DNA from: Nocardioides ginsengisegetis
GTDB taxonomy: Bacteria; Actinomycetota; Actinomycetes; Propionibacteriales; Nocardioidaceae
Reading direction: 5' to 3'
NCBI RefSeq assembly: GCF_014138045.1
Contig: NZ_JACGXA010000001.1
Coordinates: 3,209,001-3,273,000 of the forward strand
Length of the DNA: 64,000 bases
Shown here: positions 25,203 to 35,870 of the stretch, piece after piece
Layout of the letters: the number at the start of each line of letters is the position of its first letter
Position numbering within the stretch: the stretch's first letter is position 1
The notes under the pieces: generated by a model
Databases searched by the model: none
Seen by the model: the letters and a program-made list of their open reading frames with translations, nothing else
What the model was told of the DNA's origin: nothing
Program-made: the position numbers and the translations under genes

Positions 25203-27003
25203 CGGCCTCCAGCCACTCCAGCTCGAGCTCCTCGCGCTCGGCGGTGACCTCGTTGAGCTCGGCGCTCAGCGCAGCGAGCTTCTCGTAGTCCTGGGCGTGC
25301 TCGGCGATCTGGGCGTTCAGCTCGGTCTCGCGGGCGGAGAGCTTCTCCATCATCTTGTCGAGGCGGGCGAGGTTCTTGCGCGCCGCGCGCTCCTCGGCCG
25401 AGCCGGCCTTCACCCCGGGGGCGGCGGGCTGGGACTGCCCCGAAGTGCCCGCTCGGTCCTCTGGGAGTGCCCCCAACTGCCCGCTCGGCGTGCTGGGAGT
25501 GCCCCCCAGTGCCCCCTCGGCGCGGCGCTCGAGGTACTCGTCGACGCCGCGGGGCAGCATCGAGATCTGTCCGTCGCCCAGGAGCGCCCAGATCGAGTCG
25601 GTGACCCGCTCCAGGAAGTAGCGGTCGTGGGAGACGACGACGAGGGTGCCGGGCCAGCCGTCGAGGAAGTCCTCGAGGACGTTGAGGGTGTCGATGTCGA
25701 GGTCGTTGGTGGGCTCGTCGAGGAGCAGCACGTTGGGCTCGGTCAGCAGCAGCCGCAGCAGCTGGAAGCGGCGGCGCTCGCCACCGGACAGGTCACCGAT
25801 CCGGGCGGTGAGCCGGTCGCCGGTGAACCCGAAGCGCTCCAGCATCGAGGTGGCGGTCAGCTCGGAGCCGTCGAGGGTCTTGGTGACCCGGCGGATCGAC
25901 TCGACCGTCGGCAGCACCCGGCCCTCGGGGTCGAGGTCGTCCAGCGCCTGGGTGAGGTGCTGCATCGCGACGGTCCGGCCCTGCTTCACGCGCCCGGCGG
26001 ACGGCGCCAGCTCACCCGAGATCAGCGACAGCACGGAGGTCTTGCCGGCGCCGTTGACGCCGACGATCCCGACCCGGTCGCCCGGGCCGAGCCGCCAGGT
26101 CGCGTGCGACAGCAGCTTCTTCTCGCCGCGGGCCAGGTCGACGTCCTCGACGTCGATGACGTCCTTGCCGAGCCGCTGGGTCGCGAACTTCTGCAGCTCC
26201 AGCCGGTCGCGCGGCGGCGGCACGTCCTCGATCAGCGCGTTGGCGGCGTCGATGCGGAACTTCGGCTTCGACGTACGGGCCGGCGCGCCGCGGCGCAGCC
26301 AGGCCAGCTCCTTGCGGGCGAGGTTCTGGCGACGGGTCTCCGACGCGGAGGCCTGGCGCTGGCGCTCCGCCTTCGCCAGGACGTACGCCGCGTAGCCACC
26401 CTCGTAGGCGTCCACGACGCCGTCGTGGACCTCCCACGTCGACTGGCAGACCTCGTCGAGGAACCAGCGGTCGTGGGTGACGACCACCATCGCCGAGGTG
26501 CGCTGGGCCATGTGGGCGGCCAGCCACGCGACGGCCTCGACGTCGAGGTGGTTGGTGGGCTCGTCCAGGACGATCAGGTCGTGGTCGCCGAGCAGCAGGG
26601 CGGCCAGCGAGCAGCGGCGGCGCTCGCCACCGGAGAGGCCGAGCACGGCCCGGTCGAGCGAGACGCCCGCGAGCAGCACCTCGACGATCTCGCGGCTGCG
26701 CGGGTCCGCGGCCCACTCGTGGTCGGACATGCCGCCGAGCACGGCCTCGCGGACCGAGTGGGTGTCGACGAGCTCGTCGCCCTGGTGGAGGTAGCCGACG
26801 AGGAGGCCGCGCGTGCGCGAGACCCGGCCGGTGTCGGGCTCCTCGAGCCCGGTCATGATCTCGAGCAGCGTGGTCTTGCCGTCGCCGTTGCGGCCGACGA
26901 TGCCGATCCGCTCCCCCACCGCGATGCCGAGGGAGACCTCGGTGAGCAGCGGGCGGACGCCGTAGGACTTGGAGACGCGCTCGAGGTTGAGGAGGTTGGC
27001 CAT
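25186..27003 (-). CDS. ABC-F family ATPase (translation factor/ribosome protection type)
   Basis: 605 residues, two ABC domains without membrane segments. Walker A is GRNGDGKTT near residue 37 and GVNGAGKTS in the second half; the signature motifs LSGGERRR occur in both and each is followed by LDEPTNHLD or LDEPTNDLD. ABC-F proteins bind the ribosomal E site. The C-terminus is a coiled coil (about 545-605), preceded by a Gly/Pro/Ser-rich linker encoded by three tandem 32-bp units. The gene follows ispE with a one-base overlap (TGATG) and probably belongs to the rsmA-ispE operon. A specific function such as EttA-like or antibiotic protection cannot be decided from this view. Confidence 0.92.
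   Translation of the reverse strand: MANLLNLERVSKSYGVRPLLTEVSLGIAVGERIGIVGRNGDGKTTLLEIMTGLEEPDTGRVSRTRGLLVGYLHQGDELVDTHSVREAVLGGMSDHEWAADPRSREIVEVLLAGVSLDRAVLGLSGGERRRCSLAALLLGDHDLIVLDEPTNHLDVEAVAWLAAHMAQRTSAMVVVTHDRWFLDEVCQSTWEVHDGVVDAYEGGYAAYVLAKAERQRQASASETRRQNLARKELAWLRRGAPARTSKPKFRIDAANALIEDVPPPRDRLELQKFATQRLGKDVIDVEDVDLARGEKKLLSHATWRLGPGDRVGIVGVNGAGKTSVLSLISGELAPSAGRVKQGRTVAMQHLTQALDDLDPEGRVLPTVESIRRVTKTLDGSELTATSMLERFGFTGDRLTARIGDLSGGERRRFQLLRLLLTEPNVLLLDEPTNDLDIDTLNVLEDFLDGWPGTLVVVSHDRYFLERVTDSIWALLGDGQISMLPRGVDEYLERRAEGALGGTPSTPSGQLGALPEDRAGTSGQSQPAAPGVKAGSAEERAARKNLARLDKMMEKLSARETELNAQIAEHAQDYEKLAALSAELNEVTAEREELELEWLEAAEALE
25429..25524. repeat. three tandem 32-bp units in the ABC-F linker
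   Basis: Copies at 25429-25460, 25461-25492 and 25493-25524 share CTGGGA(C/G)TGCCCC at one end and TGCCC(G/C)CTCGG in the middle. Because 32 is not a multiple of three, each copy is read in a different frame; three copies together add exactly 32 codons (about residues 494-525). Confidence 0.85.
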
Positions 27004-27917
27004 CAGCGCGGGTCACCCGAGGTGTCGTAGTGGACGACGTGCGCGCCGGCGACCGGGCCGTTGGCCACGAGCACCACGCTCTCGTCGAGGGAGCCGGCCA
27101 CCGCGCGCGCGTGGTCGCCGGACTCGCAGAGGAAGACGACCGTCGGGCCCGAGCCCGAGACCAGGCCGCGGATCGCGCCGGCGGCCTCGCCGCGCTCGAT
27201 CAGCGCCTCGAGGTCGGGGCGCAGGTCGCACGCGGCGGCCTGGAGGTCGTTGTGGAGCAGCGCGCCGAGCTGGTGCGGGTCGCGCGAGGCCAGGGCCGCG
27301 AGCAGGCCGTCGGCGGCGGGCGGCTCGGCCGGGGCGTCGGGGAACAGCTCGTCGAAGTGGCGGTAGACCTCGGGCGTCGAGAGCCCCTCGGCCGACGGCA
27401 CCACGACCCACCACCACGTGCCGGTGTCGACGACCGGCGTGACGAGCTCGCCGCGCCCGACACCGAGGGCGGTGCCCCCGAACAGCGCAAAAGGTACGTC
27501 GCTCCCGAGCTGCGCGGCCAGGCCGAGCAGGTCGTCGTCGGACGTCTCGGCGTCCCACAACCGGTCGAGGGCGACGAGCGCCGCGGCCGCATCGGCCGAG
27601 CCACCGGCCATCCCACCCGCGACCGGGATCGCCTTGGTGACCAGCACGTCGCCGGTCCGCTCGATCCCGTGGTGGGCCGCGAGCAGGTCGGCCGCGTGGT
27701 CGACGATGTTGTCGCCGTCGGTCGGCACGCTGCCGGGCTCGATGTGGTCGGCGACGGTGATGCCGAAGCGCCAGTCGGGTGCCTCGGCGGCGGTGAGGTC
27801 GTCGTACAGCCCGACGGCCTGGTAGACGGTCACCAGCGGGTGGAAGCCGTCCTCGCGCGGCGCACCGACGCCGAGGTGGAGGTTGATCTTCGCGGGGACC
27901 CGGACGGTCGTCGTCAC
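27003..27917 (-). CDS. ispE: 4-diphosphocytidyl-2-C-methyl-D-erythritol kinase
   Basis: 304 residues, GTG 27917. It phosphorylates CDP-methylerythritol in the MEP isoprenoid pathway. The GHMP kinase ATP loop is [17 protein letters not shown] near residue 98, the N-terminal KINLHLGVG holds the catalytic Lys and Asn, and [10 protein letters not shown] is the C-terminal motif 3. It overlaps rsmA upstream (GTGA) and the ABC-F gene downstream, the conserved actinobacterial order rsmA-ispE-ABC-F. Confidence 0.96.
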   Translation of the reverse strand: MTTTVRVPAKINLHLGVGAPREDGFHPLVTVYQAVGLYDDLTAAEAPDWRFGITVADHIEPGSVPTDGDNIVDHAADLLAAHHGIERTGDVLVTKAIPVAGGMAGGSADAAAALVALDRLWDAETSDDDLLGLAAQLGSDVPFALFGGTALGVGRGELVTPVVDTGTWWWVVVPSAEGLSTPEVYRHFDELFPDAPAEPPAADGLLAALASRDPHQLGALLHNDLQAAACDLRPDLEALIERGEAAGAIRGLVSGSGPTVVFLCESGDHARAVAGSLDESVVLVANGPVAGAHVVHYDTSGDPR

Positions 27918-28780
27918 GGCAGCATCAGTCCTTCGGCGATCTTCACGAACGCCTCGACGGGCAGCGCCTCGCCGCGGGTCATCGGGTCGACGCCGGCGTG
28001 CTCGAGGGCCGCGGTCGCGGCCTCGGCGGACCCGGCGAGCTCCCGGAGCGCGCCGCGCAGCGCCTTGCGCCGGTGGGCGAAGGCGGCGTCGACGACGGCG
28101 AAGACCTGCTGGCGGGTGGCGGTGGTGGCGGGCGGCTCGCGCCGGGTCCAGGCGACCAGCCCGGAGTCGACGTTGGGGGCCGGCCAGAAGACGTTGCGGC
28201 CGATCGAGCCGGCCCGCTTCACGTCGGCGAACCAGGCGGCCTTGACCGACGGGACGCCGTACACCTTGGAGCCGGGCTTGGCAGCGAGCCGGTCGGCGAC
28301 CTCGGCCTGCACCATGACCAGCCCCTTCTCCAGCGACGGGAGCAGGGTCAGCATGTGCAGCAGCACCGGCACCGAGACGTTGTAGGGCAGGTTGGCGACC
28401 AGCGCGGTCGGGGGTGGCCCGGGGACCTCCTCGATGCGCATGGCATCGGCGAGGACGACCTCGAAGGCGTCGGCCTGGCCGGGGGCGTACTCCGCGATCG
28501 TGGCCGGGAGCCGCTCGGCGAGCTTGGGGTCGACCTCGATCGCGACCACGCGTCCGGCGACCTCCAGCAGGGCCAGGGTCAGCGACCCGAGGCCGGGACC
28601 GATCTCCACGACGACGTCGGCGGGCGTCACGTGGGACTCCCGGACGATCCGGCGGACCGTGTTGGCGTCGATGACGAAGTTCTGGCCGCGCTGCTTGGTG
28701 GGACGCAGGTCGAGCTCGGCGGCGAGCTGACGCACGTCCGCCGGCCCGAGGAGTCTCGGGCCGGCGGAGGTGTCAGACAT
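27914..28780 (-). CDS. rsmA: 16S rRNA dimethyladenosine transferase
   Basis: 288 residues. It dimethylates A1518 and A1519 in helix 45 of 16S rRNA. Motif I is [15 protein letters not shown] near residue 50, the catalytic NLPYNVS loop is near residue 129 and [10 protein letters not shown] lies at the N-terminus. Start ATG 28780. It follows rpfB in the same direction with a gap of about 30 bp, the usual rpfB-rsmA-ispE order of actinobacteria. Confidence 0.97.
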   Translation of the reverse strand: MSDTSAGPRLLGPADVRQLAAELDLRPTKQRGQNFVIDANTVRRIVRESHVTPADVVVEIGPGLGSLTLALLEVAGRVVAIEVDPKLAERLPATIAEYAPGQADAFEVVLADAMRIEEVPGPPPTALVANLPYNVSVPVLLHMLTLLPSLEKGLVMVQAEVADRLAAKPGSKVYGVPSVKAAWFADVKRAGSIGRNVFWPAPNVDSGLVAWTRREPPATTATRQQVFAVVDAAFAHRRKALRGALRELAGSAEAATAALEHAGVDPMTRGEALPVEAFVKIAEGLMLP

Positions 28781-28810
28781 GGCGCCCAGCGTAGGGGGCG
28801 GGGTGGAGGC

Positions 28811-30154
<1,344 letters not shown>

Positions 30155-30230
30155 TCAGCGGGACCCGACTGACGAGTAACGTGAGCAGGCTCTCGATGGC
30201 AAAAAGCGTCCGATAATCGGTGCTCGCCGT

Positions 30231-31136
30231 CTACCAGTGCCCGCCGAACGCAACGTCGGTGTTGGCGTCGACGGCCGCGCAGAGCGCCTCGAGGTCCTCG
30301 CCGCGGACCTCGGCCATCGCCCGCATCGTCACCGGCACGAGGTACGACGCGTTGGGTCGTCCGCGCCAGGGCGTCGGCGTCAGGTAGGGGGCGTCGGTCT
30401 CGACGAGGACCCGGTCCTGCGGAGTGATCGCGAGCGCGTCCCGCAGCGGCTGGGCGTTCTTGAACGTCACCGTGCCGGCGAAGGACAGGTGCGCGCCGCG
30501 GTCCAGGCAGGCCCGGGCGACGTCGGGGTCGCCGGAGAAGCAGTGCATCACCCAACGGTCGGGCGCCCCCTCCTCGTCGATGATCCGCAGCACGTCGTCG
30601 TGGGCGTCGCGGTCGTGGATCACCAGGGTCTTGTCGAGGCGCCGGGCCAGGTCGATGTGGCGGCGGAACGACTCCTCCTGGGCGGCCCGGCCGTCCTCGC
30701 CGGTGCGGAACGTGTCGAGCCCCGTCTCCCCCACGGCGCGCACCTTGTCGTGCGCCTGCGCCAGCGCCTCGATCTCGGCCATCGCCTCGTCGAGCGTGCC
30801 GGCGGCCGCGTGGCGGGGCGCCTCGTTGGGGTGCAGGGCGACGCCGGCGACGAGGGCGTCGTACGTGCGGGCGGCCTCGACGGCCCAGCGGGCGCCCGGG
30901 AGGTCGCAGCCGATCTGCACGATGCGGGGTACGCCGACGGCGGCCGCGGCCCGCAGCGCCTCCTCGGTCGAGAACCAGCCGTCGGGGTGGTCGGCGTCGG
31001 CGATGTCGAGGTGGCAGTGGTTGTCCACGACCGGGTGCGGCAGCGGCTCGGGGGCCGGCGGGCGCTCGCGGTCGCGGCGGCTGCCGGACTTCTCCTCGGT
31101 GCCGGCGCGGGCGCGGGTCGGGCGGTCGACGCTCAT
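30231..31136 (-). CDS. tatD: TatD-family DNase/hydrolase
   Basis: About 301 residues from ATG 31136. The metal-dependent TIM-barrel motifs are present: DNHCHLD near residue 39, GVALHPNE, VGETGLD, VIHDRDAH, HCFSG and ETDAPYL. TatD enzymes have 3'-5' exonuclease and DNA-repair activity, and the relatives in this operon position may also act as quality-control hydrolases. The N-terminal about 35 residues are a basic, disordered extension not found in E. coli TatD. ATG overlaps the stop of the alpha/beta hydrolase gene (ATGA). Confidence 0.93.
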   Translation of the reverse strand: MSVDRPTRARAGTEEKSGSRRDRERPPAPEPLPHPVVDNHCHLDIADADHPDGWFSTEEALRAAAAVGVPRIVQIGCDLPGARWAVEAARTYDALVAGVALHPNEAPRHAAAGTLDEAMAEIEALAQAHDKVRAVGETGLDTFRTGEDGRAAQEESFRRHIDLARRLDKTLVIHDRDAHDDVLRIIDEEGAPDRWVMHCFSGDPDVARACLDRGAHLSFAGTVTFKNAQPLRDALAITPQDRVLVETDAPYLTPTPWRGRPNASYLVPVTMRAMAEVRGEDLEALCAAVDANTDVAFGGHW

Positions 31137-31969
31137 GCGGTGATTCTCTCGAGGACGTGGCGGGCGAGCTCCTCGGGCGCCTGGGTCGGGATCCAGTGGC
31201 TCACGCCGGGGAGCACGACGAGCCGGTAGTCGCCGTCGACCCAGTCGGCGGTGCACTCGACGGTGGACCGCAGCACCGCGGAGTCGGCGTCGCCCCAGAC
31301 CAGGGTGGTCGGCACGGCGACCCGCCGAGAGACCGCGCCGGGTCGGGTGAACGGCATCGCGCGGTACCAGTTCAGCGCCCCGGTCAGCGCGCCCTGCTCG
31401 ACGATCTCGCGGCGGAACGTCGCGATCTCCTCGGGCGTCATGCCGCCGTCGGCGAAGGCCCGCTCCATCGGCCCGCCGGCCCGCCGAGCGAGCAGCTCGG
31501 GGACCCGCGGCAGCTGGAAGGCGAGCATGTACCAGGACGCGAGGCCCTGGCGGGACCGCGTCATCGCCCGGGCGAAGGCCGCATTGTGCGGCACGGCGAC
31601 GGCCGTCAGGGTGCGGACGAGTTCGGGGCCCTCGGCGGCCAGCAGGTAGCCGACGGCGGCGCCCCAGTCGTGCCCCACGACGTGCACCGGGCGGCCGACC
31701 TCGGCGATCAGGGCCGCGGCGTCGTCCACCAGCAGCGGCAGCGTGTAGTCGCGGCGGCGACGCGGCCGGGCGCCGGCCGAGTAGCCGCGCTGGTCGGGCG
31801 CGACGGTCCGGAAGCCCTGCGCGTGCAGGAGCGGTGCGACGTGCCGCCAGGTGCTGGCGCGCTCGGGGAAGCCGTGCAGGAGCAGGACGGGGGTGCCGTC
31901 GAGCGGCCCCTCGTCGCGGACGTCGAAGGTCAGCCCGTCGTGGAGGTACGACGTGACGCGCCCGCTCAT
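31133..31969 (-). CDS. alpha/beta hydrolase (epoxide hydrolase/haloalkane type)
   Basis: 278 residues, ATG 31969, overlapping the stop of rsmI by four bases. The oxyanion motif is LLHGFPE near residue 31, the nucleophile elbow is VVGHDWGAAVG near residue 96, where the nucleophile is Asp rather than Ser, and the catalytic His is in GVSHWIP near residue 254. An Asp nucleophile with HGFPE and a cap domain fits epoxide or halide hydrolases. It is co-transcribed with rsmI and tatD; no functional link is known. Confidence 0.88.
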   Translation of the reverse strand: MSGRVTSYLHDGLTFDVRDEGPLDGTPVLLLHGFPERASTWRHVAPLLHAQGFRTVAPDQRGYSAGARPRRRRDYTLPLLVDDAAALIAEVGRPVHVVGHDWGAAVGYLLAAEGPELVRTLTAVAVPHNAAFARAMTRSRQGLASWYMLAFQLPRVPELLARRAGGPMERAFADGGMTPEEIATFRREIVEQGALTGALNWYRAMPFTRPGAVSRRVAVPTTLVWGDADSAVLRSTVECTADWVDGDYRLVVLPGVSHWIPTQAPEELARHVLERITA

Positions 31970-32808
31970 GCCCCGTGCACCAGGTTGTAGACCTCGCGCT
32001 TGGGCACGCCGGCCAGCTTCGCCACCTCCACGATCGCCTCCTTGCGGGGCATCCCGGACCCCTCGCGGTCGGCGACGGCGGCGAGCAGGCTGGCCGCGTC
32101 GTTGGCGACACCGGCCGCCTCCGGGGCCCCGGACACGACGATGGTGACCTCGCCGCGCACGCCCTCGGCGGCCCACGCCACGAGGTCGTCGAGCGGCCCG
32201 CGGCGTACCTCCTCGTGGGTCTTGGTGAGCTCGCGGCAGACCGCGGCCGCCCGGTCGCCGCCGAGGGCCTCGGCCATCGCGGCCAGCGCGGCCTCGGTGC
32301 GGTGCGGCGCCTCGAAGAAGACCATCGTGCGCTCCTCCTTCGCCAGCCCGGCGAGGCGGCGCGAGCGCTCGCCCGCCTTGCGCGGCAGGAAGCCCTCGAA
32401 GCAGAACCGGTCGACGGGCAGCCCGGAGACCGCGAGCGCGGTGAGCACGGCGGACGGACCGGGCACGGCGGTCACGAGCACGTCGGCCTCGACCGCGGCG
32501 GCCACCAGCCGGTAGCCGGGGTCCGAGACGCTGGGCATCCCCGCGTCGGTGACGAGCAGGACCCGCTCGCCGGCGAGCAAAGCGTCGAGCAGGACGGGCG
32601 TGCGGGCGGTCTCGTTGCCCTCGAAGTAGGACACGACGCGACCGGTGATCGTGACCCCGAGGTCCGAGGTGAGCCGCTTGAGCCGGCGCGTGTCCTCGGC
32701 CGCCACGACGTCGGCGGTGGCGAGCTCCTCGGCCAGCCGAGGCGGGGCGTCGCCCACGCGACCGATCGGGGTCGCGGCGAGGACGAGCACGCCGGGTTCG
32801 GGAGTCAC
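31966..32808 (-). CDS. rsmI: 16S rRNA (cytidine-2'-O)-methyltransferase
   Basis: 280 residues, GTG 32808. It methylates the ribose of C1402 in the decoding centre. The tetrapyrrole-methylase fold is recognised by LAATPIGRVGD at residue 10, VVAAEDTRR, LLVTDAGMPSVSDPGY near residue 83 and VFFEAPHRTEAAL. It begins a three-gene leftward operon (rsmI, hydrolase, tatD) whose start codons overlap the preceding stops. It is divergent from the mannosyltransferase gene. Confidence 0.96.
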   Translation of the reverse strand: MTPEPGVLVLAATPIGRVGDAPPRLAEELATADVVAAEDTRRLKRLTSDLGVTITGRVVSYFEGNETARTPVLLDALLAGERVLLVTDAGMPSVSDPGYRLVAAAVEADVLVTAVPGPSAVLTALAVSGLPVDRFCFEGFLPRKAGERSRRLAGLAKEERTMVFFEAPHRTEAALAAMAEALGGDRAAAVCRELTKTHEEVRRGPLDDLVAWAAEGVRGEVTIVVSGAPEAAGVANDAASLLAAVADREGSGMPRKEAIVEVAKLAGVPKREVYNLVHGA

Positions 32809-32843
32809 GGACCGATCATGGCAGGGACGTATTGTTCACCCCC

Positions 32844-34481
32844 GTGACGACCCCCGCGCCGACCGCCCGCCGGGCGATCCCTTCCGCGTGGGTCCGGGCC
32901 CGGGCCGCCGTGGACTTCGAGGACCCCGTCGTCGGCTGGGCGTCCGCGATCGCGGTCATGCTCTTCTCGTTCTTCCTGCGCGTGTGGCACCTCGGGTCGC
33001 CGCACGAGTTCGAGTTCGACGAGACCTACTACGCCAAGGACGCCTGGTCGCTGGCGCACTTCGGCTACGTCCGGGACTACCAGCCCAACGCCAACGCGCA
33101 GATCCTCGACGGCCACACCATGGACCAGTGGAAGGACGGTCCGTCGATGATCGTCCACCCCGAGGTCGGCAAGTGGCTGATCGCGATGGGCGAGAAGGCC
33201 TTCGGCATGGACCCGTTCGGCTGGCGGATCGCGGCCGCGGTCGTCGGCTCGCTGATGATCCTGGTGATGTGCCGGCTGGCCCGCCGGATCACCGGCTCGA
33301 CCGCGCTCGGGCTGGTCGCCGGCCTGCTGCTGAGCTTCGACGGCCTGCAGTTCGTGCTGTCCCGGCTGGCGCTGCTCGACATCTTCGTCGCCTTCTTCGT
33401 GCTCTGCGGGGTGGCCTGCCTGGTCAACGACCGCTTCTGGCTGCGCGCCCGGATCGCCCGGCTCCAGCCCGAGCCCGTGACCGGCGGCGGCTGGGGTCCG
33501 GTGCGCCGGGTGCTGTTCCGGCCGTGGCTGCTGCTCGGCGGCATCACCTGGGGTCTCGCGCTCGGCAGCAAGTGGGAGGCGGCCTACCCGCTCGCGGCGT
33601 TCGGCGTGCTCACCTGGCTGTGGAGCGCCGGCGCGCGGCGCTCGTTCGGCGTCCGCTGGCCGGTCCTGAAGGCGGCCGTGGTCGACGGCATCCCGGCGTT
33701 CGTGCAGGTCGTGATGGTGGCCCTGGTCGTGTACGTCGCGTCGTGGACCGGCTGGCTGATCCACGCCCAGGAGTACGAGACGCACCTGTCGGCCACGCAG
33801 TACACCCACTACGCCGGTGGCAAGGACTGGCCGACGCGGGACCAGAAGGACGCCTCGGGATTCGGGGAGGTCGTGCAGTCGCTCGACTCGCTCGCGCACT
33901 ACCACCGCGACGTCTACATGTTCCACACCCACTTCCTGAACGACTCGACGCACACCTACGCCTCGAAGCCGTCGGGCTGGCTGCTCCTCAACCGGCCGGT
34001 CGGCGTCGCCGCCGACGTCGACATCAAGCCCGGCACCCAGGGCTGCCACGCCTCGCCCGACAGCGACTGCCTGCGGCAGGTGCTGCTGATCGGCACCCCC
34101 GCGATCTGGTGGGCCGGGATCCTCGCGCTGCTCTACGCCGTGGCGACCTGGGTCGGCGGCCGCGACTGGCGCTTCGGGATCGCCGTCGTCGGCACCGCCT
34201 CGACCTGGCTGCCGTGGCTGCAGTACGACGACCGGCCTATCTTCCTGTTCTACGAGGTCGTGACGCTGCCGTTCGTGGTGCTCGCGCTGACGCTGGCGAT
34301 GGGCAAGATGATCGGGACCTCGACGCAGCCCTCGCCGCGGCGCACGGCCGGGGTGATCGCGGCCGGGTCCTACTTCGTGATCGCGCTGATCAACTTCGCG
34401 TGGTTCTGGCCGATCTTCACCAACCAGCTCCTGACCCACTCAGAGTGGCTGGACCGGATCTGGTTCCAGCGCTGGGTCTAG
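32844..34481 (+). CDS. pmt: protein O-mannosyltransferase (PMT family)
   Basis: About 545 residues with some ten membrane segments. It transfers mannose from polyprenyl-phosphomannose to secreted proteins on the outer face of the membrane. The catalytic acidic motif FDETYYAKD is near residue 54 and the large extracytoplasmic loop (about 290-410) carries the MIR-like acceptor region. GTG 32844 is preferred; TTG 32832 is the longer alternative. The pmt/rsmI divergent pairing is conserved in actinobacteria. The end overlaps the convergent SDR gene by four bases. Confidence 0.92.
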   Translation: MTTPAPTARRAIPSAWVRARAAVDFEDPVVGWASAIAVMLFSFFLRVWHLGSPHEFEFDETYYAKDAWSLAHFGYVRDYQPNANAQILDGHTMDQWKDGPSMIVHPEVGKWLIAMGEKAFGMDPFGWRIAAAVVGSLMILVMCRLARRITGSTALGLVAGLLLSFDGLQFVLSRLALLDIFVAFFVLCGVACLVNDRFWLRARIARLQPEPVTGGGWGPVRRVLFRPWLLLGGITWGLALGSKWEAAYPLAAFGVLTWLWSAGARRSFGVRWPVLKAAVVDGIPAFVQVVMVALVVYVASWTGWLIHAQEYETHLSATQYTHYAGGKDWPTRDQKDASGFGEVVQSLDSLAHYHRDVYMFHTHFLNDSTHTYASKPSGWLLLNRPVGVAADVDIKPGTQGCHASPDSDCLRQVLLIGTPAIWWAGILALLYAVATWVGGRDWRFGIAVVGTASTWLPWLQYDDRPIFLFYEVVTLPFVVLALTLAMGKMIGTSTQPSPRRTAGVIAAGSYFVIALINFAWFWPIFTNQLLTHSEWLDRIWFQRWV

Positions 34482-35431
34482 AGCCCCAGGCTCTCCTCCA
34501 CCCAGGTCCACATCCGGTCGCGCTCGGCGGCGTCGGTGCGGGTGCGGGGCAGCAGGTGGGTGGGCCGGGCGCGCCGGTCGTGCCACAGCAGTCCCCCGGG
34601 CGGGGCCGGCTCGGCGGCCGCGACCCAGACCGTGGTGTCGGCGCCGCCCGCAGCGTCACGGAGCAGCGGCCCGGTGACCTTGTGGAAGGTCGGCAGCGAG
34701 TCGACGACGCCCGGGGTGTCGGCCCAGCCGGGGTGGGTGGCGTGCACGTCGATGCCGTCCCAGCGGTCCTGCAGGACGGGCAGGAGCTCGACCTGGGCGC
34801 GTTTGCTCCGGGCGTAGGCCGTCGTGGGTGAGTAGTCGCCGGTGAGGTACTCCGGGTCGTCGGCCCGCAGCCGCTGGCCGTACATCCCGCCGCTGGTCAC
34901 CAGCACCGTCCGGCCGCCGGCCATCCGGTCGCGGAGCAGCTCGGTCATCAGCACCGGCCCGAGGACGTGCAGCGCCATGGTCAGCTCGTGGCCCTGCGCC
35001 GACTCGGTGCGCTCGGGCGGCATGGCCCCGGCGTTGTGCACCAGCACGTCGAGGCGGCCGGCGTCGAGCTCGCCCGCGAAGCGTCGTACGTCGTCGAGGT
35101 CGCCCACGTCGCACCGGTCGACGTGCAGCCGGGCGCCCGGGACCCGGCCGGCGATCTGGCGCACGACCCGGCCGCCCTTGTCGGGGTCGCGCACCACCAG
35201 CCGCACCTCGGCGCCGAGCGCCGCGAGGCCCTCGGCGGTCGCGAGGCCGAGCCCGGAGGTCGCGCCGGTGACCGCGACGACCTTGCCGGCCATCGAGCCG
35301 AGGGTCGGGTCGGCGGGCCAGGTCGGCAGGTGCCGGCGCACGGCGAGACCGACCCGCGTGTAGCCGGGCGCGACCGTCCGGTCCAGGGCGGTGTCCAGGC
35401 CGGCGGACAGGACACGCACGAAGGGCTGCAT
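34478..35431 (-). CDS. SDR oxidoreductase, retinol-dehydrogenase-like
   Basis: 317 residues, ATG 35431. A hydrophobic/basic N-terminal extension (about 1-48) precedes the Rossmann motif TGATSGLG near residue 55, HNAGAMP near residue 130 and the catalytic Tyr/Lys in YARSKRAQ near residue 203. The architecture, with an N-terminal membrane-associated segment and a long C-terminus containing GGLLWHDRR, matches the actinobacterial RDH-like SDRs whose substrates are probably lipophilic. It is divergent from the F420/FMN-type oxidase gene. Confidence 0.88.
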   Translation of the reverse strand: MQPFVRVLSAGLDTALDRTVAPGYTRVGLAVRRHLPTWPADPTLGSMAGKVVAVTGATSGLGLATAEGLAALGAEVRLVVRDPDKGGRVVRQIAGRVPGARLHVDRCDVGDLDDVRRFAGELDAGRLDVLVHNAGAMPPERTESAQGHELTMALHVLGPVLMTELLRDRMAGGRTVLVTSGGMYGQRLRADDPEYLTGDYSPTTAYARSKRAQVELLPVLQDRWDGIDVHATHPGWADTPGVVDSLPTFHKVTGPLLRDAAGGADTTVWVAAAEPAPPGGLLWHDRRARPTHLLPRTRTDAAERDRMWTWVEESLGL

Positions 35432-35456
35432 GCCGGCGACGGTAGCCGGTGGCACC

Positions 35457-35870
35457 ATGGCGCCGGTGACCTCGTGGACCCCCGACTGGGACGACTTCCC
35501 GCCCGACCTGCTGGCGTTCTGGACCGAGCGGCACCTGTGCACGCTCACGACCATCCGCCCCGACGGACGTCCGCACGTCGTGCCCGTCGGCGTCGCGCTC
35601 GACCGCGACGAGCGCTGCGCCTGGGTGATCACCGGCGGCTCGTCGCGCAAGGCCGCGCACCTCGCCTCGCCGGGGCCGGTGGCCGCGTGCCAGGTCGACC
35701 GGGCCCGCTGGTCGACGCTCGAGGGCACGGGCGTGGTCGTCGCCGACCCGGCGTCGGTGGCGCGGGCGGTCGCGATGTACGCCGCGCGCTACAAGGTCCC
35801 CCGCGAGAACCCGAGCCGGGTCGCGATCCGGATCGAGGTCACCCGGATCCTGTCCTCGCGGAGGGTGTGA
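35457..35870 (+). CDS. PPOX-class F420/FMN-dependent oxidoreductase-like
   Basis: 137 residues, ATG 35457. A split-barrel flavin/F420-binding protein: RHLCTLTTIRPDGRPHVVPVGVAL near residue 25 and KAAHLASPGPVAACQVDRARW near residue 67 match the TIGR03618-type group, many of which use F420. It overlaps the downstream cysteine hydrolase gene (GTGA), so the two are co-translated. Its reaction is unknown. Confidence 0.87.
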   Translation: MAPVTSWTPDWDDFPPDLLAFWTERHLCTLTTIRPDGRPHVVPVGVALDRDERCAWVITGGSSRKAAHLASPGPVAACQVDRARWSTLEGTGVVVADPASVARAVAMYAARYKVPRENPSRVAIRIEVTRILSSRRV

